Origin: Gammaproteobacteria bacterium
GTDB taxonomy: Bacteria; Pseudomonadota; Gammaproteobacteria; SZUA-140
NCBI GenBank assembly: GCA_016716465.1
Contig: JADJWH010000001.1
Coordinates: 682,001 to 746,000 of the forward strand
DNA length: 64,000 bases
Direction of reading: 5' to 3'
Shown piece by piece: positions 44,579 to 52,711 of the stretch (position 1 is the first letter of the stretch; each line of letters begins with the position of its first letter). A program made the position numbers and the translations under genes. Below the pieces are notes generated by a model. The model was not told the DNA's origin. It made no database searches and saw nothing but the letters and a program-made list of their open reading frames with translations.

Positions 44579-45901
44579 TTACGCGGGTTGCGCCGATTGT
44601 GCCATGATCCGGCGTGCGCATTCCAACCCGCTGCGCACCGCGCCCTCCAGCGTCGAGGGATAACCCGTCGCGACCGCATCGCCGGCCAGCCAGCAGGCTT
44701 CCAGCGGCGTATCCACCCCGGGGCGCAGGGCATTGATGCCCTGGCGGCTGAGGAACGTCGCGCGTTTCTCGCACAAGGTGAAGATTTCATCCGGTGCGGG
44801 CCAGTGCGGGAAACAGGCCGCGAACTCGGCGGCGACGCGCTGCTGCAGGACGCCGCGTTCCAGGTCCATGTGTTCTCCCGGACCGCTGATGACCGCCGCG
44901 ATCAGTCCGGGTTCCCCGCTCGCCCCCAGGTCGAATGCCCATTGGGCAAGCATGCCGTGCAGGCCGACCATAGGACAGTCGAGCCGGACCGCGGCGGGAT
45001 AATGCAGGTACACGGTACAGATCGGCGAATATTCGAATGCCGCGAGGCGTCGCGCCAGCACCTGCATGGGGGCGCAGTCATTGATGAGGTGCAGGCAGGC
45101 CGACGGCGGCAGGGCCAGGATGACGTGATCGGCCTCCAGGCGCGTGCCGTCGGCCAGCACGACGCCGGTGATCCTGCCGCGCGAGACCTCGAGCCCGGTG
45201 GCGCGACGGTTGAGCAGGACGCGGCCGCCGCGCCCGGCGATGAATTTCCGCGCCGGTTCCGGAAAGGTGTCGGCCAGGCCGCGGCGCGGCAGCAGCAGGT
45301 CACTGTCGCGGCGGTCATAGGCGAAGGCGTCGCGCAACACACGCAGGAACACTTCTGCCGAGGCCTCGTGCAGCGGCGTATTGAGCGCCGCGAGGCAGAT
45401 CGGCTCCCACAGTCGCGCGACCGCTTGCGGCGACTGTCCGTGACGGTACATCAGTTCCTGCACGGAATAGTCTTCGCGCAGATCCCTCGAACGCGCGGCG
45501 GCGAGACAGAATCTCAGCGCGCCCCATTTGTCCGCCCGGCTCAATCCCTCGGCGCCGTACAGCCCGCCGAGCAGATGGAATGGCGCCGGCAGGGCGGCGA
45601 GCCTGAGGCGCAATGAGCGGGAAGGCGAGGTGGACAGCGAGCGCAGTTCGAACGGGCGGCGATCGAACACGGCATCCTCCGGGACGCCCATCGCGGCGAG
45701 CAGGCCGAGGATGCCGTGATAGGCCCCGATCACCAGGTGCTGCCCGCTGTCATACTCGCGTCCGCGGTGCCGGATGCGGGCGGCGCGGCCGCCGAGGCGT
45801 CCCGCGGCCTCGATCAGCGTGACCTCGGTCTGGTGCCGGCACAGTTCCACGGCGGCGGCAAGGCCGGACCACCCGCCCCCGACGATGAGCACGCGGGTCA
45901 T
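44579..45901 (-). CDS. hpnE: hydroxysqualene dehydroxylase HpnE
   Basis: A 440-aa FAD-dependent enzyme of the squalene-associated desaturase family. The N-terminal dinucleotide fold VLIVGGGWSGLAAAVELCR is followed by EAAGRLGGRAARIRHRGREY and the conserved DSGQHLVIGAYHGILGLL. The C-terminal FAD motif LEACWLAGDAVATGYPSTLEGAVRSG is intact. HpnE reduces hydroxysqualene, made by HpnC, to squalene. Its start lies 1 bp after the hpnD stop, so hpnC-hpnD-hpnE are one unit. Confidence 0.95.
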   Translation of the reverse strand: MTRVLIVGGGWSGLAAAVELCRHQTEVTLIEAAGRLGGRAARIRHRGREYDSGQHLVIGAYHGILGLLAAMGVPEDAVFDRRPFELRSLSTSPSRSLRLRLAALPAPFHLLGGLYGAEGLSRADKWGALRFCLAAARSRDLREDYSVQELMYRHGQSPQAVARLWEPICLAALNTPLHEASAEVFLRVLRDAFAYDRRDSDLLLPRRGLADTFPEPARKFIAGRGGRVLLNRRATGLEVSRGRITGVVLADGTRLEADHVILALPPSACLHLINDCAPMQVLARRLAAFEYSPICTVYLHYPAAVRLDCPMVGLHGMLAQWAFDLGASGEPGLIAAVISGPGEHMDLERGVLQQRVAAEFAACFPHWPAPDEIFTLCEKRATFLSRQGINALRPGVDTPLEACWLAGDAVATGYPSTLEGAVRSGLECARRIMAQSAQPA

Positions 45902-45902
45902 G

Positions 45903-46775
45903 TCAGTCGGCGGTTTCCGCCAACCGTTTTTTCTGTTGCCGCTTTTCCTGTTGCACGGTCTTCCAGGCCAGCCACAGCTTGCGCACGGGGGTGAGGCTGA
46001 TGCGGTGCTCGAGGACCTTGTAATCGTCGGCGGCGATCTCCTTCAGCGTCTCGAGATAGATCGCGGCCATGGCCAGGCCGCCGCGCTGGGCATGGCGATC
46101 CGCGGCGGGGAGCAGCTCGAAGGCCTTGCGGTAATAGGAGCGGGCGCGGTCGGCCTGGAAGCGCAGCAGGGCGCGGATCCGATCGGTGGTCTGGTTTCCC
46201 ATGATTTCATTGAGACCCACCCCGAAGCGGCGCAGCTCCTCGAGCGGGATATAGACCCGGCCGCGCAGGCTGTCCTCGCGCACATCGCGCAGGATGTTGG
46301 TGAGCTGAAACGCGGTGCCGAGATTGTGGGCGTATTTCAGGGTCGCACGGTCGGTATAACCGAAGATCTCCGCCGACATCAGGCCGACCATGCTGGCGAC
46401 ACGGTGGCAATACAGCGAGAGATCCTTGAAGCTCTCGTAGGTATCGTGGTCGAGGTCCATCTCCATGCCGTCGATGACCTCCAGGAAATGCTCGGCCGGC
46501 AGGTTGAAGCGCTGGATCGGGATGGCGAGGGCGCGCGTGACCGGGTGTTGCGGCGAGCCCGCGAACAGGCGCCCGATCTCCTCGCGCCACCAGGCCAGCT
46601 TGGCGCGCGCCACCGCCGGGTCGAGGTTCGCGTCGACCACATCGTCCACCTCGCGGCAGAAGGCGTACAGGGCGATGATCGCGCGCCGCTGATCCGGTGG
46701 CAGGAACAGGAAGCCGTAGTAAAAACTCGAGCCGCTGCGCGCGGCCTTCTGCTGACAATACTGATCCGGGGTCAT
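45903..46775 (-). CDS. hpnD: presqualene diphosphate synthase HpnD
   Basis: A 290-aa squalene/phytoene synthase-family enzyme condensing two farnesyl diphosphates to presqualene diphosphate. Aspartate motifs: FCREVDDVVD and LTNILRDVREDSLRGRVYIP. MTPDQYCQQKAARSGSSFYY is the canonical start (ATG 46775); an in-frame ATG further up adds an unlikely tail. The C-terminal 25 residues are basic. Confidence 0.94.
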   Translation of the reverse strand: MTPDQYCQQKAARSGSSFYYGFLFLPPDQRRAIIALYAFCREVDDVVDANLDPAVARAKLAWWREEIGRLFAGSPQHPVTRALAIPIQRFNLPAEHFLEVIDGMEMDLDHDTYESFKDLSLYCHRVASMVGLMSAEIFGYTDRATLKYAHNLGTAFQLTNILRDVREDSLRGRVYIPLEELRRFGVGLNEIMGNQTTDRIRALLRFQADRARSYYRKAFELLPAADRHAQRGGLAMAAIYLETLKEIAADDYKVLEHRISLTPVRKLWLAWKTVQQEKRQQKKRLAETAD

Positions 46776-46850
46776 GCCGGAAAAGATACAGGAAAACCCG
46801 CTGAAAACACAGGACCGAGGGATGAACAAAATGCCGCCCGAATACAGGCG

Positions 46851-46916
46851 CGGAGCGCCGGAATCCGGGGGCCGTGGACCTGATCCCGGATTTCGCTGCG
46901 CTGCATCCGGGCTACG
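46851..46916. repeat. CCGGATT/AATCCGG repeat between hpnC and hpnD
   Basis: GCCGGAATCCGGGGGCC faces GATCCCGGATTTCGCTGCG and CTGCATCCGGGCTACG. It is a REP-like copy in the 157-bp hpnC-hpnD gap. Confidence 0.6.
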
Positions 46917-46932
46917 ATTGCGACATGTTTTT

Positions 46933-47832
46933 TTATTGACCTGGTCCCTGGCCCTGAGTCGATAGTCCTGTTTTTGTAATGGACATCCACAGCAATCCCA
47001 TCCGGTCCATTCGCGTCAGCCGCGGCCGGCGGAAGACATCCTCCCGCTGTTTTGCGAGGCGGTCGAGCACGCGGCGGGCACCGAACAGAATCATGCGCAG
47101 TTCGAGTCCGAGGCGGCCGCGCAACTGCCAGCCGAGCGGGGCGCCGGTGACCAGGAGCGCGCGGATGCGGTCGAGCTGAAGATCGACCAGGCGGAGCATC
47201 GCGGGATCGGTGCGGCCCGCGGCAATCGCATCCTCACTGACACCGCATTCGCGCATATCCTGTTGCGGAAGATAGATGCGGCCGTGTTCGTGATAATCCT
47301 GACGGATATCCTGCAGGAAATTGATCAACTGCAGGGCGCTGCAGATCGCATCGGAGAGGGAGAGCTTGCCGGGTTCGGCCTCGCCGTACAGGTGCAGCAG
47401 CAGCCGGCCGACGGGATTGGCCGAACGGCGGCAGTAATCCAGCACCTCGGCGAAATCCTCATAGCGCTTCCGCGTCACGTCCTGGCTGAAGGCGTCGAGC
47501 AGGTCGTGAAACAGCGGCAGCGGGAGCCGGAAGCGCCGCCGGCAGTCGTCCAGCGCGATGAAGACCGGGTCGTTGCCCGGGTCGCCCGCGGCCATTTCGT
47601 CCAGGCGACGCGCAAAGTCGCGCAACAGGGCGATCCGGGTCTCGGGCGCGCGCGCCTCCTCGTCGGCGAAATCGTCCGCCGTGCGGGCATAGGCATAGAT
47701 GGCCGCGACCGGGCCGCGCAGGCGCGCGGGGACGGCGAGCGAAGCGACCGGAAAATTTTCGTAATGGCGGCGTGCCAGGCCGAGGCAGTAGTGATAGGCG
47801 TCGCGCACCTGCGCGGCGGACGGGGCGGACAT
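46933..47832 (-). CDS. hpnC: hydroxysqualene synthase HpnC
   Basis: A 299-aa member of the squalene/phytoene synthase family that turns presqualene diphosphate into hydroxysqualene. Motifs: HYENFPVASLAVPARLRGPV (HpnC-type N-terminus), YARTADDFADEE (first Asp-rich) and FLQDIRQDYHEHGRIYLPQ (second). Together with HpnD and HpnE it gives squalene for hopanoids. The shc (squalene-hopene cyclase) gene is not in this window. The ATG overlaps the rmuC stop by one base. Confidence 0.94.
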   Translation of the reverse strand: MSAPSAAQVRDAYHYCLGLARRHYENFPVASLAVPARLRGPVAAIYAYARTADDFADEEARAPETRIALLRDFARRLDEMAAGDPGNDPVFIALDDCRRRFRLPLPLFHDLLDAFSQDVTRKRYEDFAEVLDYCRRSANPVGRLLLHLYGEAEPGKLSLSDAICSALQLINFLQDIRQDYHEHGRIYLPQQDMRECGVSEDAIAAGRTDPAMLRLVDLQLDRIRALLVTGAPLGWQLRGRLGLELRMILFGARRVLDRLAKQREDVFRRPRLTRMDRMGLLWMSITKTGLSTQGQGPGQ

Positions 47833-49103
47833 CAGCCCTCCGGTGTGTCGTCAGTCATGCGCCGCACATCCTGCTCGATCTGTTCCGGTGCGTCGAGCGG
47901 CTTCGCGCCGCTGATGCCAAGCTCGGTGAACTTGCGCGCGCCGCTCATCACCTGGCGCTCGTAGGAGCCGACAGCCTTGTTGTAGGTCTCTACACTCCCC
48001 TTGAGCTGGCGCCCGATCTTGTCGAGGTGCTCGCCGAAGGTGGCGAGGCGCTTGTAGAGGTCTTCGCCGAGATCGCGTATGCGTTCGGCGTTTTCGGTGA
48101 TGGCCTCCTGGTTCCAGCCGAAGGCGATCGCGCGCAGCAGGGCGACCAGGCTGGTCGGCGTGGCGAGGATGACCTTGCGGGCGAGCGCATCCTCGAGCAG
48201 GGCCGGATCGTGATCGAGCGCGGCGCTCAGGAAGTGTTCGCCGGGGATGAACAGCACGACGAAGTCCGGGCTGTGCTTGAACTGGCTCCAGTAGGCCTTG
48301 CCGGCCAGTTCCTGCACGCGCTCGCGCACCTTGCGGCTGTGGCGTTCCAGGTGCTGGCGTCGCGTCGCGTCATCGGCCGCCTCGACCGCGCTGAGGTAGG
48401 CGTCGAGCGGTGTCTTCACGTCAACCACGATCTCGCGCCCGCCCGGCATGCGCACGATCATGTCGGGTCGGATCGCACCCTCCGTGGTGCCGGTGTGCTC
48501 CTGTTCGTAGAAGTCGCAATGCTGCACCATGCCGGCAAGCTCGACCAGCCGGCGCAGCGTCAGTTCGCCCCACTGTCCGCGCACCTCGGGACGGCGCAGG
48601 GCCTGCACCAGATTGCGCGTCTCGCCGTGCAGCAGCTGCTGGGTCTGGGCCAGTGACTCCAGGTGCTTGCTGATCGAACCGTAGGCCTCCTTGCGCTCGT
48701 GCTCGATCTCGCGGATCTGGCTGCGGGTCTTTTCCAGCAGTTCCTTGATCGGCGCCACGAGGTGCTCGATCGCCTGTTCCTTCTTGGCCAGATCACCCTC
48801 GGCCTGGATGTGGAATTGCCTGAGCTTTTCCTGCGCCAGGCGCAGGAATTCGGCATTGTTGTTCTTCAGCGCTTCCAGCGAAAGCGCCGCGAAGGTATCA
48901 CCGAGTTGTGAACGCGCCTGTTCCAGCGCCTGCAGCTTCTCCTGCGCCGACCGGCGTTCGAGTTCGAGCGTGGTGTTCAGCTCGGCGAGGCGCAGCTCGA
49001 GCGCGAGCTGGCGGCGCTGGGCGTGCAGGCGCGCCAGGATGAAGCCGGCGAGGAAGGCGGCAAGGACCGCGACGCCCGCGAGGATCAGTCCTTCCGCTGT
49101 CAT
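47832..49103 (-). CDS. rmuC: DNA recombination protein RmuC
   Basis: A 423-aa protein with an N-terminal membrane segment (LILAGVAVLAAFLAGFILARL) and a coiled coil (about 25-150). The RmuC nuclease-like domain follows: RRPEVRGQWGELTLRRLVELAGM, RPDMIVRMPGGREIVVDVKTPLDAY, FVVLFIPGEHFLSAAL and VILATPTSLVALLRAIAFGW. RmuC limits inversions at short inverted repeats, which is of interest in a window so rich in palindromes. It is followed directly by hpnC. Confidence 0.95.
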   Translation of the reverse strand: MTAEGLILAGVAVLAAFLAGFILARLHAQRRQLALELRLAELNTTLELERRSAQEKLQALEQARSQLGDTFAALSLEALKNNNAEFLRLAQEKLRQFHIQAEGDLAKKEQAIEHLVAPIKELLEKTRSQIREIEHERKEAYGSISKHLESLAQTQQLLHGETRNLVQALRRPEVRGQWGELTLRRLVELAGMVQHCDFYEQEHTGTTEGAIRPDMIVRMPGGREIVVDVKTPLDAYLSAVEAADDATRRQHLERHSRKVRERVQELAGKAYWSQFKHSPDFVVLFIPGEHFLSAALDHDPALLEDALARKVILATPTSLVALLRAIAFGWNQEAITENAERIRDLGEDLYKRLATFGEHLDKIGRQLKGSVETYNKAVGSYERQVMSGARKFTELGISGAKPLDAPEQIEQDVRRMTDDTPEG

Positions 49104-49115
49104 GCGCGCGCGCGC

Positions 49116-49796
49116 TCAGGCATGGGCGTTCAGCCAGTCGAGAATGTCGAGCGGGGTGTCGATCATCCCGTCCGCGTCCCATTCATGCGGGCGGTCATCC
49201 TGTCCCAGGTACCCGAACAGCGCCACCAGGGTCTTCATGCCGGCGGCGCGTCCGGCCTCGATGTCGCGCCGGGCGTCACCGATGTAGAGACATTGTTCCG
49301 GCGCCACGCCGACCAGTGCGCTGGCGTGCAGCAGCGGTTCGGGGTGGGGCTTGCGGTTGCGCGTGCTGTCGCCGCTGATGACGCAGGCCGCGCGCGGCGC
49401 CAGGCCAAGGTCCTTCAGCAGAGGTTCCGTCAGCCAGGCGGGCTTGTTGGTCACGACACCCCACTTCACGCCGCGGTTCTCCAGCGTGGCGAGGACCTCA
49501 TCCATGCCGTCGAACAGACGCGAATCCTGCATCAGCCGCTCGCGGTACAGGTCCAGGAAACGCTGGCGCAAGGCCGCGAAACTCGCGTCCTGCTCATCGA
49601 TCCCGAATCCGACCTGGACCATGGCGCGGGCGCCGTGCGAGACATGCGGACGGATGACGTCAAACGGCAACGGCTCCAGCCCCCGCTCCGCGCGCAGGAC
49701 ATTCAGTGTCGCGGCGAGATCGGGCGCGGTGTCCACCAGCGTGCCGTCAAGATCGAACAGGAAGCAATGGGGAATCTGGTTGGTATTGGAGGTCAT
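49116..49796 (-). CDS. gph: phosphoglycolate phosphatase
   Basis: A 226-aa HAD-superfamily phosphatase. Motif I FLFDLDGTLVDTAPDL, motif II WGVVTNKP, motif III Lys in NRKPHPEPLLHA and motif IV YIGDARRDIEAGRAAGM. Cap region and length fit Gph, which removes 2-phosphoglycolate from DNA repair or photorespiration. Commonly downstream of ubiG, as here (138 bp gap filled by a heptamer repeat). Confidence 0.93.
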   Translation of the reverse strand: MTSNTNQIPHCFLFDLDGTLVDTAPDLAATLNVLRAERGLEPLPFDVIRPHVSHGARAMVQVGFGIDEQDASFAALRQRFLDLYRERLMQDSRLFDGMDEVLATLENRGVKWGVVTNKPAWLTEPLLKDLGLAPRAACVISGDSTRNRKPHPEPLLHASALVGVAPEQCLYIGDARRDIEAGRAAGMKTLVALFGYLGQDDRPHEWDADGMIDTPLDILDWLNAHA

Positions 49797-49802
49797 GAAT
49801 AA

Positions 49803-49944
49803 AGAACTCAGGACTCAGGACTCAGGACTCAGGACCGGGGACTGAGAAAAACAATACGGTTCTGTTTTTGGCATCGAGCCTGGATAACCATCTACGAAAA
49901 AAAATGTTTTCACTTGGCCCTTAGTCCTGAGACCTCAGTCCCGT
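49803..49944. repeat. heptamer inverted tandem repeat, AGGACTC type
   Basis: The left arm (49805-49846) contains four tandem ACTCAGG heptamers. The right arm (49918-49942) reads CTTAGTCCTGAGACCTCAGT. The spacer is AT-rich with A and T runs. The right arm overlaps the ubiG stop codon. Confidence 0.75.
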
Positions 49945-50648
49945 GTCTTGACGGCATGCACCAGATAATTCACATCCACGTCATGTCCCAGCGCGTAGCG
50001 CCGCGTGAGCGGATTGTAGCTGAGGCCGGCAAGTTCACGCACTTCAAGTCCGGCGGCGCGCAGCCAGCGGCCGAGTTCCGAGGGGCGGATGAAGCGGGCA
50101 TAATCATGCGTGCCCTGGGGCAGCATGCGCAGCACGTATTCCGCGCCGACAATGGCGAGCAGATAGGCCTTGGGGGTGCGGTTCAACGTCGAGAAGAACA
50201 GGTGCGCGCCCGGACGCGCAAGGTCCGCGCAGGACTGGACCAGTGCGGCCGGATCGGGCACATGCTCGAGCAGTTCCATGCAGGTGACGACGTCCGCCGT
50301 GGCGGGCGACTGCGCCGCCAGTTCCTCGGCGCCGATGCAGCGATAGTCGACCTGTCGCCCGGTTTCGAGCAGGTGCAGGCGCGCAACCGAGAGCGCGGAC
50401 GCCGCCAGATCGATGCCGGTGACGCTGGCGCCGAGCCCGGCCATACCTTCGGCGAGAAGTCCGCCGCCACAACCGACATCGATGACCGCCTTCCCCGCGA
50501 TCCGCGCGCGCGCGTCGATGAAACCCAGGCGCAACGGATTGATGTCGTGCAGCGTCTTGAACTGTCCCTGGGGATCCCACCAGCGCGCCGCCAGGGCGTC
50601 GAACTTGGCGACTTCGGCGGGGTCGACATTGGTCCTGGTTTCGCTCAT
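49935..50648 (-). CDS. ubiG: ubiquinone biosynthesis O-methyltransferase UbiG
   Basis: A 237-aa SAM-dependent methyltransferase for both O-methylations of ubiquinone. N-terminus VDPAEVAKFDALAARWWDP, then GQFKTLHDINPLRLGFI. SAM motif I is VIDVGCGGGLLAEGMA, with post-I TGIDLAASALSVA and ELLEHVPDP. The C-terminus YNPLTRRYALGHDVDVNYLV is typical. Start ATG 50648 (MSETRTNV) chosen over 50672. Its last codons and stop (RD-TGA) lie in a heptamer repeat. Confidence 0.96.
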   Translation of the reverse strand: MSETRTNVDPAEVAKFDALAARWWDPQGQFKTLHDINPLRLGFIDARARIAGKAVIDVGCGGGLLAEGMAGLGASVTGIDLAASALSVARLHLLETGRQVDYRCIGAEELAAQSPATADVVTCMELLEHVPDPAALVQSCADLARPGAHLFFSTLNRTPKAYLLAIVGAEYVLRMLPQGTHDYARFIRPSELGRWLRAAGLEVRELAGLSYNPLTRRYALGHDVDVNYLVHAVKTRD

Positions 50649-50661
50649 ATCGATCAATGTG

Positions 50662-50770
50662 TCATGCCTCACGTCTCAACTCATCGCTCTTCCCGATCTT
50701 CTCCCGCCACATCTCGGCATTCACCAGGATGGCATCCTCGTCCAGGGTCGTCAGGCGACGATCCTGAGCA
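50662..50770 (-). other. out-of-frame remnant of the mtaD C-terminus
   Basis: In the +1 frame relative to mtaD, the sequence encodes DRRLTTLDEDAILVNAEMW and then REKIGKSDELRREA before TGA at 50662. This matches the usual C-terminal helix of MtaD-like deaminases. A single missing base near CTGCTC|AGGAT explains the break. Confidence 0.7.
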
Positions 50771-51998
50771 GATGGCGGCCGGCGACCCAGACGTCGCTGA
50801 CCTGCTGGCGCCCGCAGGCGTAGACCAGTTGCGAGATGGGGTGATAGACGGGACGGGATTCGATGTCACCCAGGCGAACCGCGACGACGTCGGCGGATTT
50901 TCCGCGCCGCAGGGAACCGATCTCATCATCGAGGCCGAGGGCGCGCGCGCCGTTGAGCGTGGCCATGCGCAGGGCCGTAGCGGCGGGCAGCGCGCTGGCA
51001 TCGCCGGCCACGGCCTTGGCGAGCAGGGCGGCGGTGCGCATCTCGCCGAACATGTCGAGATCGTTGTTGCTGGCGGCGCCGTCGGTGCCGAGCGCGACGT
51101 TGACGCCGGCCCGCAGCAGCTTGTGCACCGGACAGAAGCCGCTGGCGAGCTTGAGGTTGGATTCGGGACAGTGGATCACCTGCGCGCCGGTGTGCGCGAG
51201 ACGCGCGATCTCGGCGTCGTCGAGCTGTGTCATGTGTACGGCAAGCAGGCGCGGGGACAGCAGGCCGAGCTGTTCCAGGCGCGCGATGGGCCGCTGTCCG
51301 TGGTGTTCGAGGCTGCCGTTGATCTCATCCGCCGTCTCGTGCACGTGCATGTGGACGGGGATATCCAGCTCGTCGGCCAGGGTGCGGATCTTGTGCAACG
51401 GCTCGTCCGAGACGGTGTACGGCGCGTGGGGGGCGAACACGGTGCGGATGAGGGGATCGCCGCGATAGCGGTCGTGCAGTTCGAGACCCTTGGACAGATA
51501 TTCCGCCGCGTCCGCCGCCCAGGCGGTGGGGAAGTCGATCATGATCAGGCCGATCGCCGCGCGTATGCCGGCATGGCTGGCCGCGCGCGCCGTTTCGTCC
51601 GGGAAGAAATACATGTCGTTGAAACAGGTGGTGCCGCCGCGCAGCATCTCCGCGATGGCGTGCTGCGAGCCCTGGAAGACGAACTCGGGGCCGACCCAGG
51701 CCGCCTCAGCGGGCCAGATGTGATCGCGCAGCCATTGCATCAGCGGCAGATCATCGGACAGACCGCGGAACAGGCACATCGCGGCATGGGTATGCGCGTT
51801 GACCAGTCCAGGGATCAGCGCATGTTCGTCCAGGCGCAGTTCCTGCGCGGCGCCGTAGCGGCGCACCGCCTCGGATGAAGGCAGGATCTCGGTGATACGC
51901 CCGCCCTGGATCGCGAGGGCGTGGTGTTCGTATACCGCGCCTTCCGGCTCGACCGGGATGATCCAGCGCGCGTGAATGAGGGTGTCGACCGTCGTCAT
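50751..51998 (-). CDS. mtaD: 5'-methylthioadenosine/S-adenosylhomocysteine deaminase, 3' end frameshifted
   Basis: A 415-aa amidohydrolase of the TRZ/ATZ family. Zinc and catalytic motifs: GLVNAHTHAAMCLFRGLSDDLPLMQWL, HMHVHETADE, VHMTQLDD and LGTDGAASNNDLDMFGEMR. It deaminates MTA or SAH to inosine derivatives, feeding the salvage route with mtnA nearby. The frame ends early (AGRHLLRIVA). Shifting one base near 50768 restores a typical C-terminus (DRRLTTLDEDAIL, then NAEMWREKIGKS) that runs to a stop at 50662. Start ATG 51998 fits the family. Confidence 0.9.
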   Translation of the reverse strand: MTTVDTLIHARWIIPVEPEGAVYEHHALAIQGGRITEILPSSEAVRRYGAAQELRLDEHALIPGLVNAHTHAAMCLFRGLSDDLPLMQWLRDHIWPAEAAWVGPEFVFQGSQHAIAEMLRGGTTCFNDMYFFPDETARAASHAGIRAAIGLIMIDFPTAWAADAAEYLSKGLELHDRYRGDPLIRTVFAPHAPYTVSDEPLHKIRTLADELDIPVHMHVHETADEINGSLEHHGQRPIARLEQLGLLSPRLLAVHMTQLDDAEIARLAHTGAQVIHCPESNLKLASGFCPVHKLLRAGVNVALGTDGAASNNDLDMFGEMRTAALLAKAVAGDASALPAATALRMATLNGARALGLDDEIGSLRRGKSADVVAVRLGDIESRPVYHPISQLVYACGRQQVSDVWVAGRHLLRIVA

Positions 51999-52074
51999 GG
52001 AAAGGCCTGCCGGAATCGGGGTCCCGCTAGTATAGCGGGAAGCCGCGCCGGAAATCACCCGCGCGGGAGCAGGC

Positions 52075-52569
52075 CTACTCGGTGTGGCGGACGATGTAGA
52101 TCTCGACGCGGCGGTTGCGTGCGCGTCCTTCGCGCGTCCAGTTCTCGTCGATGGGGGTATGCTCGCCCAGTCCGCCGAGGCGGACCAGCTCGGCTGCGAT
52201 CCCCTGGCCGAGCAGATAATCGCGCACGGCGTTCGAACGGCGGTCGGACAGGAGGTCGTTGTAATTCTCACCGGCGGTATAGTCGGCATGCCCCTGGATG
52301 ATGACGCGATCCACGCCCGTCGCGTGCCGGAGATATAGCGCCGCGTCGTCCAGGACGTTGCGCGCCTGCTCGTCCAGCAGGTCCTGGTCATGCGCAAAGA
52401 AGACATGGCGCAGGGGAATGAATTCGAACCGGACGCCGACACCGGTCGCGGATCCTGTGGTATCCGCTGCCAATACCGGCGTCGCGCCCTCGTCGGCGGC
52501 GGAGCTGACGCCTGTGACCAGCAGGGCGGCGGCCATGGCGTACGGAAGCGAATGCGAACGGGATCTCAT
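52075..52569 (-). CDS. OmpA-like periplasmic/outer membrane protein
   Basis: A 164-aa protein from ATG 52569 (MRSRSHSLPYAMAAALLVTG signal peptide, cleavage near SSA-ADE). The C-terminal 115 residues are an OmpA/MotB peptidoglycan-binding domain: RVIIQGHADYTAGENYNDLLS, then DRRSNAVRDYLLGQGI, the final Arg in NRRVEIYIV. The usual TDxxG loop is ADYTAG. Divergent from mtnA. Likely links envelope and cell wall. Confidence 0.85.
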   Translation of the reverse strand: MRSRSHSLPYAMAAALLVTGVSSAADEGATPVLAADTTGSATGVGVRFEFIPLRHVFFAHDQDLLDEQARNVLDDAALYLRHATGVDRVIIQGHADYTAGENYNDLLSDRRSNAVRDYLLGQGIAAELVRLGGLGEHTPIDENWTREGRARNRRVEIYIVRHTE

Positions 52570-52711
52570 CCTGGGAATTATCGGCCGCGACGAGCGTCTC
52601 TTAACTGCGCCGCACGGGTCCGGAGTGGTAGAATATGGCCCTGCCTGCCCCCCGGGCGGCGGTGCCGCCTCCAGACGGCATCCATGACCAACTGACACGG
52701 AATTACCCGCG

